DNA from: Actinomycetota bacterium
GTDB taxonomy: Bacteria; Actinomycetota; Thermoleophilia; Miltoncostaeales; Miltoncostaeaceae
DNA length: 64,000 nucleotides
Direction of reading: 5' to 3'
NCBI GenBank assembly: GCA_020636905.1
Contig: JACJWX010000003.1
Coordinates: 124,001 to 188,000, forward strand
Made by a program: the position numbers and the translations under genes. Of this stretch, positions 25,027-33,943 are shown piece after piece. Under the pieces are notes generated by a model. It worked only from the letters and a program-made list of their open reading frames with translations, ran no database searches and had not been told where the DNA came from. Within the stretch, counting starts at the first letter, position 1. Each line of letters starts with the position of its first letter.

Positions 25027-27068
25027 CCGGGTCCGTCCTGACCGGGACCGTGATGCACGAACGACTCGCGCCCCCGTACCGCTTCGAGCACCAGGTGTGT
25101 TTCTACGAGCTCGACCTGGACCACATCGCGGTACTCGACGCGGGAAGCCGTCTCTTCGGCTACAACCGGTCCCGGCCGCTGTCCCTGCATGATCGCGACC
25201 ACATCGGCGACCCCGCGCGGTCCATCCGCGAAAACCTCGACGCGGCCCTCGCCGAGCGGGGTGTCGCCCTTGGAGACGCACGGGTGCGACTGGTGACGAA
25301 CCTGCGCGTACTCGGGTACGTCTTCAATCCCATCAGCCTGTTCCTCGTCGACGCCTGCGATGAACGACCGTCGCGGGTGGTCGCCGAGGTGTCGAACACG
25401 TTCGGCGAACGGCATCTCTACGTCCTGGGGCCGGAAAACCGGCTGCCGGAACGAGGCGCGACGCGGTACCAGGTCCCGAAGGCGATGCACGTTTCCCCGT
25501 TCTTCGGCCTCGACCAGGATTACCGCTTCACGATCCGTGACGAACCCGACCGGCTGGCCCTGGCGATCGACGTGTTCGAGGACGGCGAGCCGGTGCTCCG
25601 CGCAACCCTCACCGGCCGGCGCAGGCCGTTCGACGATCGTGCGCTGATGTCCGCTCTCGCGCGCTACGGGCCGATGCCCCAGCGCGTCACGGCGCTCATC
25701 CACCGGCATGCGCTCAGCCTCTACCGAAAGGGGATTCCGTTCGTGCACAAGCCATCGTTCATACCCGGATCGGGCTCGATCACCCGAGATCGCCCGGAGT
25801 CGCGCCGACGACTGCGGCTGGCCCCGCCGCCCCCGCGCACGGTGCTATGGCCGATTGCGCGCCGCCTGCTGCTCGCGGCGCTGAGACGACCGGGATTCGG
25901 CGCGATCGACCTGCAGCTCCCCGACGGCACGCGCACGGTCCGGGGCGACGCCGGCGGCGGGCCGGTGACGCGGATGAACATCCACGGCAACGAGGTCTAC
26001 CGGCGCCTGGCGCGGCGCGGCCGACTGGCCCTGGGTGAGGGGTACATGGCCGGGGAGTGGTCGACCGACGATCTCCCGACCCTGCTCGAACAGCTCGCGG
26101 TGACGGCGGAAGGGATCCGGTCGTCCGCCATGGGACGGGCGTTCACGGGCGCGCTCGCGAAGCGGCCCCGGCGACCGGCGTCACTGAATCCCGACCGCGA
26201 CCGCCACGACATCGCCTACCACTACGATCTGGGCAACGATCTCTACGAGACGTTCCTCGACGAGACGATGACGTACTCCTGCGCGGTCTTCGAGCATCCG
26301 GGCCAGGCCCTCGCCGACGCGCAGCGCGCGAAGTACCGTCGCCTCTGCGACGCCCTCCGGCTGGGGCCGGACGACCGCGTCCTCGAGATCGGATGCGGAT
26401 GGGGCGGGTTCGCCATGTACGCGGCGGAGCACACCGGGGCCCGTGTTCGCGGGGTCACGCTGTCCGAGCGGCAGTGCGAGCTGGCCCGGGCGCGCGTCGC
26501 CGAGGCCGGTCTGGCCGATCGCGTCGACATCGACCTGATCGACTATCGCGAGGTCGAGGGCGACGTCACGGCGATCGTCAGCATCGAGATGTTCGAGGCC
26601 ATCGGGCACGACGAGTTCGAGCGGTTCTTCCGCACCTGCGACCGGCTCCTGGTCCCCGACGGGGCCCTGGCCCTGCAGACCATCACCGTGCCCGACCAGC
26701 GGTACGAGGGGTACCGGCGCGGGCGGGACTGGATCCGCCAGTACATCTTCCCCGGCTCGGTGATCCCGTCGCTGACGAGCATCGCGAACGCCGCGACCGC
26801 CGCCTCGTCGCTGATCATCGACCGCACCGCCAACATCGGTCCGCACTACGCGACGACGCTCGAGGCCTGGCGGACGCGGTTCCTCGCGAACCGGGAGCGG
26901 GTCCTCGAGCTGGGCTACGACGAGGAGTTCATCCGCACGTGGGAGTTCTACCTGGCGTTCTGCGAGGTGGGGTTCAGGACCCGCGCGCTCCAGGACCACC
27001 AGCTCGTCCTGACCCGTCCGGGGAACCCGAGGCTCCGGGCGGCCGGCGCCCCCGGCGAGGTGCGCTAA
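25023..27068 (+). CDS. DUF1365-cyclopropane-fatty-acid-synthase fusion protein
   Basis: 681 residues from a GTG overlapping the previous stop (GTGA). Residues about 12-240 are DUF1365 (YRFEHQVCFYELDLDH, GYVFNPISLFLV, KAMHVSPFFGL). After a linker, residues about 270-665 are a CFA-synthase: YHYDLGNDLYETFLDETMTY, the SAM motif LEIGCGWGGFAMYAAE, and IEMFEAIGHDEFE. CFA synthases transfer a methylene from SAM to unsaturated phospholipid chains. The two parts are separate genes in most bacteria. The stop overlaps the convergent fliT-like stop. Confidence 0.9.
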   Translation: MTGSVLTGTVMHERLAPPYRFEHQVCFYELDLDHIAVLDAGSRLFGYNRSRPLSLHDRDHIGDPARSIRENLDAALAERGVALGDARVRLVTNLRVLGYVFNPISLFLVDACDERPSRVVAEVSNTFGERHLYVLGPENRLPERGATRYQVPKAMHVSPFFGLDQDYRFTIRDEPDRLALAIDVFEDGEPVLRATLTGRRRPFDDRALMSALARYGPMPQRVTALIHRHALSLYRKGIPFVHKPSFIPGSGSITRDRPESRRRLRLAPPPPRTVLWPIARRLLLAALRRPGFGAIDLQLPDGTRTVRGDAGGGPVTRMNIHGNEVYRRLARRGRLALGEGYMAGEWSTDDLPTLLEQLAVTAEGIRSSAMGRAFTGALAKRPRRPASLNPDRDRHDIAYHYDLGNDLYETFLDETMTYSCAVFEHPGQALADAQRAKYRRLCDALRLGPDDRVLEIGCGWGGFAMYAAEHTGARVRGVTLSERQCELARARVAEAGLADRVDIDLIDYREVEGDVTAIVSIEMFEAIGHDEFERFFRTCDRLLVPDGALALQTITVPDQRYEGYRRGRDWIRQYIFPGSVIPSLTSIANAATAASSLIIDRTANIGPHYATTLEAWRTRFLANRERVLELGYDEEFIRTWEFYLAFCEVGFRTRALQDHQLVLTRPGNPRLRAAGAPGEVR

Positions 27069-27406
27069 CGGGCGCTGTCGAGGTACCGCGCGGTGGACTC
27101 CTGCGGAGGCCGGTAGCCGTGCACCGCGGCGCGACCGCTGCTGATCTCGCGGAGTTCCCCGCGGAGCCGGTCGCGCGTGGCGATCGCGAGTTCGATGAGG
27201 GCGTCCTGGTCGGACTCGATGATGCTCAGCAGCGCGGCCGCCTCGTCCCGATCCTCCGCGCCGGTGCCGTCACCCGGTCGCTGCAACCCCGACTGCAGGG
27301 CCATCCGCTGTTCGTGGAGGGCGGTGAAGCGCTCCCCGTCGGCGTCGATCAGGGCCTGGCGCTGCTGGAGCTGCAGCGCGCGGAGCCGTCGCAGCTCATC
27401 CAGCAA
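27065..27406 (-). CDS. FliT/FlgN-like flagellar chaperone
   Basis: 113 residues, helical and charged (LDELRRLRALQLQQRQALID), ending in a Tyr/Arg-rich tail. Size and position after fliS match the small export chaperones (FliT for FliD, FlgN for FlgK/L); sequence alone does not decide between them. The start overlaps fliS by 11 bases. Confidence 0.7.
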   Translation of the reverse strand: MLDELRRLRALQLQQRQALIDADGERFTALHEQRMALQSGLQRPGDGTGAEDRDEAAALLSIIESDQDALIELAIATRDRLRGELREISSGRAAVHGYRPPQESTARYLDSAR

Positions 27407-27830
27407 GGTTCACACCGACGACGGGACGGCCGGCTCCGGTCTGCGGCTTCGGCGTGTTGGCGATCTGCGCCCATGCCTCGCGCAGGTCGGCGATCATCGG
27501 CAGCATCCGGTCGATCCGCTGGACGTCCTGATCCAGACGGGCCGCGGTCATCTCCTCGCTGATCCAGTCGTAGATGCCGGCCAGGTTCGCGGCGATCTCG
27601 CCCTGGGTCATGTCCAGGGAGACCCGCAGCTCGGTGCAGATCGCCTGTGCCCGGCCGAGGGCGAGGCCCGCGTCGCCGGGGGCGCCGGAGGCGAAGCCCG
27701 CCTTCGCCTTCCCCAGGAACCGGATCATGCCGTCGTACAGCATCACCACGAGCTGGCCCGGGCTTGCGGTCTGGACCGCGCGCGCGGTGTACTGGCTCTG
27801 ATCGCTGAGCGCCCTACTCTGGTGCGTCAT
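27396..27830 (-). CDS. fliS: flagellin export chaperone FliS
   Basis: 144 residues. ARAVQTASPGQLVVMLYDGM then IRFLGKA is the FliS signature, followed by GEIAANLAGIYDWISEEM and a C-terminal helix. Binds the C-terminal end of flagellin in the cytoplasm. It lies 36 bases after fliD, the usual order. Confidence 0.94.
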   Translation of the reverse strand: MTHQSRALSDQSQYTARAVQTASPGQLVVMLYDGMIRFLGKAKAGFASGAPGDAGLALGRAQAICTELRVSLDMTQGEIAANLAGIYDWISEEMTAARLDQDVQRIDRMLPMIADLREAWAQIANTPKPQTGAGRPVVGVNLAG

Positions 27831-27866
27831 TCGCGGTGTGCTCCGTCGGTCTGGGGTCGTTTGCGG

Positions 27867-29195
27867 CTAGAGGGTTGCGGCGTAGCTCGACAGGTTCTGG
27901 CCCTGCGCGCGGAGCTGTGAGACGGCGGTCTCCATCGCCGAGAACTGCGCGCGCAGGCGCTTCTCGCGAATCACCATCGCGTCCTCGAGGCGCGCGATCC
28001 GCTCGTCCATGCGCTGGACGTTGCTGTTGACGCCCTGGAGGCGCGACGAGATCGCGTTGCTCGAGAAGTCGTCGGCGAGCGCCGCGATGCGACGGCCGAT
28101 GCCGTCGCCGGCGACGCTGTTGGCGTCCCCATCGTCGGCCCCGAACACCTTGCGCAGCGCGTCGGGGTCCTTCGCGAGCGCCTCTTTGAACTTCGAAGGA
28201 TCCAGCGTCAGTTCGCCCGTGCGGCTCGAGGTGATGCCGATCTGGGCGAGGCTGTTGAACTCTTCCGGCAGCCCGCCGACGGTCGTCCCCGCCGCGTTGC
28301 GGAGACTGCCGGCGAAGGACGTGAACATCGAGTCGCCCTGCAGCGTCCCCGCGGTCTTGGTCGCCGCGTCGTAGCGGGTGGCGTTGTTCACGTTGCTGAT
28401 GAACGCGTTGTAGGCGTCCACGAACTTCTGCGCCTGCCCCTGGATGGCGTCGGTGTCGGCGGCGACGGTGATCGTGGTGCTGCCCAGGTTGGACAGACTC
28501 AGGGAAACACCGTTGATCGCGCCTTCGATGACGTTGCTGTCGCCGGTCACCTCCACGCCGTTCACCTCCGCGGCGGCGTCGGCCGCGGGCTGTGTCGTGG
28601 CCAGACCGAGACCCGCGGCGGCGGTCCCCCCGAGGGTGATCTCGCCGGCGGTGCCGCCGGTCTTTGAGATCAGCACGAGGCGGTTGTTGATGACGCTCGC
28701 CGACGCGCCCATGCCCTCGGTCGAATTGAGACGCTCGGCGAACGACTCGAGTGTGTCGCCGGTCTCGATCGCCACGCTCTTCATCTCACCGCCCACGGTG
28801 ACTTCGAGGCTGGCACCGTCAGTGAGCGTCGGTCCCGCCGCGGTCGCCATGGTGTGCGAGGCGGCCAGTGAGGTCACCTTGATGTTGTAGGTCCCCGGTG
28901 CCGCCGCGTCGGTGACCGACGCGCTCGCGATGTTCTCGTCGGCGGCAGTCGCTTTCTTGCCCTGCAGCGCGGTGGGCGAATAGATGTCGCGGGCGGCGTC
29001 GCGGAGCTTCTTGACCAGGCTGTCCATCTCGGTGACGACGCTGTTCTTGCTCTGGACTTTCGCCTTCTCCTGCTGGATGCGCGTGATCGGCTGCCGCTCG
29101 AACTGCATGAGCGCATCCACGATCGAGGCGGTGTCGATCCCCGACCCGAGGCCGGAGAAGCTGATCCCCGATGCTGATCCGATGCCCGTACTCAC
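27867..29195 (-). CDS. fliD: flagellar filament cap protein FliD
   Basis: 442 residues. N-terminal GISFSGLGSGIDTASIVDAL with QPITRIQQEK, central FliD N/C domains, and C-terminal coiled coil (LEDAMVIREKRLRAQFSAME) ending QNLSSYAATL. Forms the cap that folds flagellin at the filament tip. 15 bases after flaG. Confidence 0.95.
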   Translation of the reverse strand: MSTGIGSASGISFSGLGSGIDTASIVDALMQFERQPITRIQQEKAKVQSKNSVVTEMDSLVKKLRDAARDIYSPTALQGKKATAADENIASASVTDAAAPGTYNIKVTSLAASHTMATAAGPTLTDGASLEVTVGGEMKSVAIETGDTLESFAERLNSTEGMGASASVINNRLVLISKTGGTAGEITLGGTAAAGLGLATTQPAADAAAEVNGVEVTGDSNVIEGAINGVSLSLSNLGSTTITVAADTDAIQGQAQKFVDAYNAFISNVNNATRYDAATKTAGTLQGDSMFTSFAGSLRNAAGTTVGGLPEEFNSLAQIGITSSRTGELTLDPSKFKEALAKDPDALRKVFGADDGDANSVAGDGIGRRIAALADDFSSNAISSRLQGVNSNVQRMDERIARLEDAMVIREKRLRAQFSAMETAVSQLRAQGQNLSSYAATL

Positions 29196-29210
29196 TGCTG
29201 CCTCCGTGCC

Positions 29211-29645
29211 TCAGCTGCTGACATCAACCGTGAACCCTCGTCCCGCGATGGCGGCCATCACGTCAAGAACCTGGCGTGGCGGGAACTCCTTCACCACCTC
29301 ACCGGTCTCGGGCTGATACATCGTGATCACGACCCGATTGATGTCCTTGTCAATGCTGAACCTGGTGAGAAGATCGGCGTCCTTGAGACTGAACTTGAGG
29401 CCGCCCTCCGCCGGCATCTCCTCGATGGTGACGTTGCGGTTCTTGGCCATCTCACGCGCCAGATCCTCGACACGGGGGAGCGGCAGCTCGGTCATCCTCA
29501 GCGGTGCGGCGGTCTCCCGTTTCGGTACGGTCGGTCCGCGCGATGTGTCGCTGGCGCGCCTGGCGCGAAGGAACTCATCGAGTGCGTGCAGTGACCCCGG
29601 CGTCGGTCCGGGATCGATCGGTCCTGTGGCGGCGTTGACATCCAT
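29211..29645 (-). CDS. flaG: FlaG-family flagellar protein
   Basis: 144 residues. The C-terminal half has the FlaG signature: LKFSLKDADLLTRFSIDKD then RVVITMYQPETGEVVKEFPP. The N-terminal 60 residues are disordered. FlaG limits filament length in some species. First gene of the flaG-fliD-fliS-fliT-like run, with GGAATCGG as a possible ribosome site 7 bases before ATG. Confidence 0.87.
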   Translation of the reverse strand: MDVNAATGPIDPGPTPGSLHALDEFLRARRASDTSRGPTVPKRETAAPLRMTELPLPRVEDLAREMAKNRNVTIEEMPAEGGLKFSLKDADLLTRFSIDKDINRVVITMYQPETGEVVKEFPPRQVLDVMAAIAGRGFTVDVSS

Positions 29646-29766
29646 GTCGATTCCGATTCCTGATGGACGACGGGACCCCGGATTCGTCTGAACCCGGACC
29701 CCGGCGCACCCCAGATATCGGCCGCCGCTCGTGAAGTCCCCACCCCGGACGGGGCCGGAGCGAGGA

Positions 29767-29784
29767 ATTACCCATACGGGTGAT
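29767..29784. promoter_or_regulatory. imperfect palindrome between flaG and a glycosyltransferase gene
   Basis: ATTACCCATACGGGTGAT is an imperfect dyad with ACCC/GGGT arms in a 150-base gap, 12 bases past the glycosyltransferase stop. It could be a weak terminator of that gene or an operator for the flaG transcript. An isolated GCCGATAT (29715-29722) on the minus strand lies closer to flaG but lacks a -35 at the usual distance. Confidence 0.35.
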
Positions 29785-29795
29785 CTGAGGCCGCG

Positions 29796-31841
29796 TCAGC
29801 GGCTCTGGGCGATCACCCCGAGCGAGCTGTGGAGTTCGCGGAGCACCGTCGAACGCGGCCAGAGTTCGAGCCCGGCGGAGAGCACCTCGTTGGCCTCAAC
29901 GTACCGTCCCTGACCCGAGAGATGGCTGGCCAGCTCCAGGTACCGGGACATGTTCTGGGAGTCGTGCTCGAGCGCCGCGCGCAGGAAGACCTCGGCATCC
30001 TCGACGAGGTCCCGGTCCTGGCAGACCCTGGCCAGCAGGGCATAGGCCGACGGAGCGGGCTCGCCGGACTGGATCGCCGCCAGCAGCCGGTCCGCGCCGA
30101 GATCGACGAAGCCGTTGCGCAGCAGCAGGTGTCCAAGGCGCTCGTCGAGCACCGGGCGATCGGTGGTCACCTGGTAGAGCAGCGGCGCCACCGCGTTGAA
30201 GGCGTCGAGCTGCGACATCTCGAGCAGCGCGGAGGCCATGTCGAGGATGATCGCCTCGACGGCCTCCGGCGGGCTGTCGAACTCAGACGAGGTCGCGCGG
30301 CCGTGGCGCGCGTCGTTCATGAGCAGCCACGCGTCGCGGTAGGTCGGCGCATCGAACCCGTCGAGGGCCTGCTCGATGAGGTCGTCGCGGGCGGTCATCA
30401 GCCCGGCGAGGACGCGCTTGGCCCGTGCCAGCGAGTGGACCTCCGAGCTCGCGGGAATGGCGTCGAGCGTCTCGATGGCGCGGTCCACTTCGCCCATGGC
30501 CAGGTGGCAGTGCGCGAGCGTGACGCGGATGGAATGGGTCTCGGGCGCCATCTGGAGCGCTTCGTCCAGCAGGCGCCGCGCGGCCTCGTGGGCCCCTTCG
30601 GAGACGAACACGTCGGCGATCAGGCGAAGACCCTCGGCGCGGCGCGCCTCCGGGACGATCCCCACGATGAACCGCTCGACGTCCTCGACCGAGTCCGTGC
30701 TCAGCAGGAGCTGGGTCAGACGCACCAGCGGCGGTCCGTAGAGCGAGCGCGCGGTGGTCACCGACCGCTTGTAGCAGCGGACCGCCTCGGCCTGGTCGCC
30801 GATGGCCTCGTGCAGGGTTCCCAGCGCGAAGTGGCTGTAGAAGGAGCCCATGCCGGCCTGCGACATGTAGCGGTCCCCGGCGTGGTCGCCCAGGTCGATG
30901 GCCCGCTGAAAACTCTCGATCGACTCGCGGTACTCTCGGCGGGCGAAGTGGAGCTGCCCGCGGAGGTAGTGGAGGTCGGTGAAGTCCGGGTATGCCTCGA
31001 GACCGTCGACGCAGACCTCCAGGGCCTCGTCGTAGCGCTCGGTCTCCTTCAGCGAGGCGACGATGTTCCGCAGCAGCAGCGACGCGAAGTACTGGCGCAT
31101 CGACTCGAGGTTGCGGAACGCGCGCCCGAAGTAGTCCAGTGCGGTGTGGTGGTCGTTGATGCGCTGGTACTCGACACCGGCGTTGAAGAGGGTGAACGCG
31201 TCGTTGGGCTTGCGCTTGACCTCCTCCAGCACGATCCGCATGTTGCGGTCCTTCTTGCCGCGCGCCTCGGTGGTGTGATCGAGGTAGCCGTAGTGAAGGA
31301 TCTCGACGCCGACGAACCGGGTGCACTTGCCGCCCTCGGGGTCGACCTTCGCCTGGATCTGCTCGTGGAGCGCGCCCTCGTAGCGGTACTCGGGCCGGTT
31401 CCGGAACATCCGGAAGGCCGCGTTGACCACCGCGTCGATGCCGGGCTCACTGCCGATGAAGTTCACCTCGCGCAGGACGTAACCCTCGATCGCCTCCTCG
31501 TTGAGGAGCGGTCGCAGCGCGGTCGCGTCGGCGATCTCCTCGTCCGCGTCGAGGATCAGCACCCAGTCGCCGGTGGCCGCGTCGATCCCGGTGTTGCGGT
31601 GACGCGCGAAGTCCCCGGTCCACTCCTCGTGGATGACGGTCGCGCCGAACTCCTTCGCGATCTCGACGGTGCGGTCGGTCGAGCCGGTGTCGACGATGAT
31701 CATCTCGTCGACGACGTCCTTCACGCTGCTGAGGCAGCGGGGCAGGCTCTCTTCCTCGTCCCGCACCATCATGCACAGCGAGAGGCGCTGCGGTTCTTCC
31801 GAGACCTCGGGTTCGGAGAGGCTGATGATCTTGAGACCCAT
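29796..31841 (-). CDS. GT2 glycosyltransferase with TPR repeats
   Basis: 681 residues. A GT-A domain (about 18-240) with LCMMVRDEEESLPRCLSSVK, VDTGSTDRT and the metal-binding ILDADEE; the rest is helical TPR-type repeats (ALDYFGRAFRNLESM, YRESIESFQRAIDLGD, AVRCYKRS). SunS-like GT2-TPR proteins glycosylate peptides or proteins. It directly follows flagellar genes and has a sigma-28-like promoter (31877-31903), so flagellin is the likely acceptor. A GGAG lies before the ATG. Confidence 0.87.
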   Translation of the reverse strand: MGLKIISLSEPEVSEEPQRLSLCMMVRDEEESLPRCLSSVKDVVDEMIIVDTGSTDRTVEIAKEFGATVIHEEWTGDFARHRNTGIDAATGDWVLILDADEEIADATALRPLLNEEAIEGYVLREVNFIGSEPGIDAVVNAAFRMFRNRPEYRYEGALHEQIQAKVDPEGGKCTRFVGVEILHYGYLDHTTEARGKKDRNMRIVLEEVKRKPNDAFTLFNAGVEYQRINDHHTALDYFGRAFRNLESMRQYFASLLLRNIVASLKETERYDEALEVCVDGLEAYPDFTDLHYLRGQLHFARREYRESIESFQRAIDLGDHAGDRYMSQAGMGSFYSHFALGTLHEAIGDQAEAVRCYKRSVTTARSLYGPPLVRLTQLLLSTDSVEDVERFIVGIVPEARRAEGLRLIADVFVSEGAHEAARRLLDEALQMAPETHSIRVTLAHCHLAMGEVDRAIETLDAIPASSEVHSLARAKRVLAGLMTARDDLIEQALDGFDAPTYRDAWLLMNDARHGRATSSEFDSPPEAVEAIILDMASALLEMSQLDAFNAVAPLLYQVTTDRPVLDERLGHLLLRNGFVDLGADRLLAAIQSGEPAPSAYALLARVCQDRDLVEDAEVFLRAALEHDSQNMSRYLELASHLSGQGRYVEANEVLSAGLELWPRSTVLRELHSSLGVIAQSR

Positions 31842-31876
31842 CGATTGGCTCCGTCTGGCGATTCAGGGACGCCACC

Positions 31877-31903
31877 CCATCGGCAGCGTCGTTCTCGACT
31901 TGA
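31877..31903 (-). promoter_or_regulatory. sigma-28-like promoter of the GT2-TPR gene
   Basis: Minus strand: TCAAGTCG (31896-31903), 11 bases, GCCGATGG (31877-31884). The leader is about 30 bases and includes a GGAG ribosome site. Confidence 0.7.
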
Positions 31904-31930
31904 ACTTGTGACTCGAGGCCGGGGTGGGCC

Positions 31931-33943
31931 TCAGCGTCGCTGGTGGGTGTCGACGAGCGCGACCCGCTGCAGGCGACGCGCCGCGATCGCGGCGGAATTC
32001 GCCCACGTCCGCTCGCCGGCGGCCCGGCGGCCGAGGTCGATCGCCTCGCCCAGCACCGCGCGGTCGGCCATGAGCCCCGAGATGCGCTCGGCGAGCGCCG
32101 GCACCCGCACCTCGTGGACGCGCGGTCGCACCGCCATGGCCAGGCCGTCGACCGTGTCCAGCGCGAGTTCCCGCGTGTCGGCCGCGACCGAGAGGGGCGA
32201 ATCGAAGCCGAGGAACGCGGTGGCGGTACCCCGGTCGGGTGCGATGACCGGAATGCCCCGGGCCAGCGCCCCGCGGATCTCGGCGCCGGTGGCATCGGCG
32301 CGCGGCACCGACACGAGCACGTCGCAATCGGCGACCGCGGCCGTTCCCGGCCCGGCAGCGGGTGCCCGCATCTCCACGCGACCGGCGGACGGATCGGCCA
32401 CGAGTGCGTCGAGCATCGCGGCCACCGCATCGTCGGTGTGGCCGTCGACCGGCGCGACGACCAGGCTGACCGGATCCGCGGCCGCAACCGCGGTGCGGTA
32501 GGCGGCGATCACCAGATCCAGGCCCGACTCCCAGTCGAGCGTCCCGGACCACCCCAGGCGCAGCACGCTCCGGCGGTCACCGCCGCGACCGCGGGGCGGC
32601 GACGTCCCGTCGAGTTCACATCCGAGCGGGACGACCGTGACACGGTCGTCGGGCGCGCCGGCAGCCAGGAACCCGTCGCGGACGTCGTCGGTGGGAACCC
32701 AGAGCTCGTCCACCGTGTCACCGAGGGCGTCGATCCATGCACGGGGGGCGCCGCCGAACCGCCATTGCACCATGGCGACACGGTGCGCGGCGTCGATGGC
32801 CGACCCGGCGCAGGGATCGGTGCCGATGAGCACGTCGGGGTGCTGCGGCCGGGCCGCCGCCCAGCGCAGGGCTCGCGGAAGCGCGTCGCCGCGCCCGGTC
32901 GTCCGGATGGCGCCGCCCGGTTCGATGGCGACGTCGACCCGCCCCTGGGACAGGAGTTCCATGGTCAGCCGGCGAAGCGCGGCCGCGCGGGGATCGGCCC
33001 CGAGCACGTCCGCCCGAACCATGACGCGGACGCGGCCACGATCCAGTCCCCGCGCCCCGTGCGGTCGGTGGGCGCCGATGCGCTCCAGCACCCGCGCGGC
33101 GATCGCGTCGGCGTCGAGTCGGACATCAGCCGGAATCGAGGTGTCCACGCGGTGGCGGAACAGGGATGCGAGCGCAGCCGGGTCGCCCGCGAGATCCTGG
33201 TGCGGCACACCGAGCGCGCGACATTCGTGCGCGTGGCGGGGGTCGGAGCTGATGACCGCGTGCGCGATTCCCATCAGCCCGAGGCGCTCCCCGTCGTGGA
33301 GCCGTTCGGAGATCACCATGGTGTCGGCCAGCTCACCGGTCCGTCCGGTGACGCGTTGGACCACCCGCACGACGGCCCGACGCAGACCCGGGTCACCGGC
33401 GATCAGCAGGGTGGCGTCGGCCTCCGCGGGGACCACCTCGGTCCAGGCCGCGATGATGTTCGCGAGTTCGTCCGCCGTCGGTGTGAGCGCCACGAGCAGG
33501 TCGCCGTGGGCCCCGGGGGGAGCGTCCGGAACGAGGGACGGCACCTGGACCGGGTCATGGACGAGGACCACGCGCTCGGCCGGCACGCCCAGCCCCACGA
33601 CGTGCGATCGCTCGGCGGCGGAGCTCACCCAGACCTCGTCCATCGCCGTCATGGCGGCGACATCGCGGCCCGTGGCGGTCCCCGCGTCGCACAGCTTCGC
33701 CACGCGCACGGGGGCGACGACGTCCGGATCGAGGTCCGCGGGGGTGCACCACTGGATGTGCGCGTCCACCGGGAGGTTCCGCTCCGGTGGTGCCGGTGCA
33801 TCGATGGCGGTGACCGGCACGCCCGTGTCCCGGCCCTCGACCACGACGTCCACTCCGGCGTTCGTGAGTCCGGTGTGAATGGCGCGCGCGGCGGCGGCGT
33901 CACCGCCGTCACCGATCAGCACGCTCCTGAGCGCAATCCTCAT
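31931..33943 (-). CDS. large two-module GT-B-like glycosyltransferase
   Basis: 670 residues from the ATG overlapping the stop of the preceding gene (ATGA). Two GT-B-like modules lie in tandem. The first (about 1-340) has MTAMDEVWVSSAAERSHV and GVPAERVVLVHDPVQ; the second (about 345-665) has DELWVPTDDVRDGF, RLGWSGTLDWESGLD and the donor-site-like ALARGIPVIAP. Sugar and acceptor cannot be told. Coupled to the next similar gene, it probably works on the same glycan. Confidence 0.75.
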   Translation of the reverse strand: MRIALRSVLIGDGGDAAAARAIHTGLTNAGVDVVVEGRDTGVPVTAIDAPAPPERNLPVDAHIQWCTPADLDPDVVAPVRVAKLCDAGTATGRDVAAMTAMDEVWVSSAAERSHVVGLGVPAERVVLVHDPVQVPSLVPDAPPGAHGDLLVALTPTADELANIIAAWTEVVPAEADATLLIAGDPGLRRAVVRVVQRVTGRTGELADTMVISERLHDGERLGLMGIAHAVISSDPRHAHECRALGVPHQDLAGDPAALASLFRHRVDTSIPADVRLDADAIAARVLERIGAHRPHGARGLDRGRVRVMVRADVLGADPRAAALRRLTMELLSQGRVDVAIEPGGAIRTTGRGDALPRALRWAAARPQHPDVLIGTDPCAGSAIDAAHRVAMVQWRFGGAPRAWIDALGDTVDELWVPTDDVRDGFLAAGAPDDRVTVVPLGCELDGTSPPRGRGGDRRSVLRLGWSGTLDWESGLDLVIAAYRTAVAAADPVSLVVAPVDGHTDDAVAAMLDALVADPSAGRVEMRAPAAGPGTAAVADCDVLVSVPRADATGAEIRGALARGIPVIAPDRGTATAFLGFDSPLSVAADTRELALDTVDGLAMAVRPRVHEVRVPALAERISGLMADRAVLGEAIDLGRRAAGERTWANSAAIAARRLQRVALVDTHQRR

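Noticed and set aside
29715..29722. GCCGATAT before flaG as a sigma-28-like promoter
   Set aside because: No TCAR or TAAG octamer lies 11-12 bases upstream on the minus strand, so only half of the element is present.
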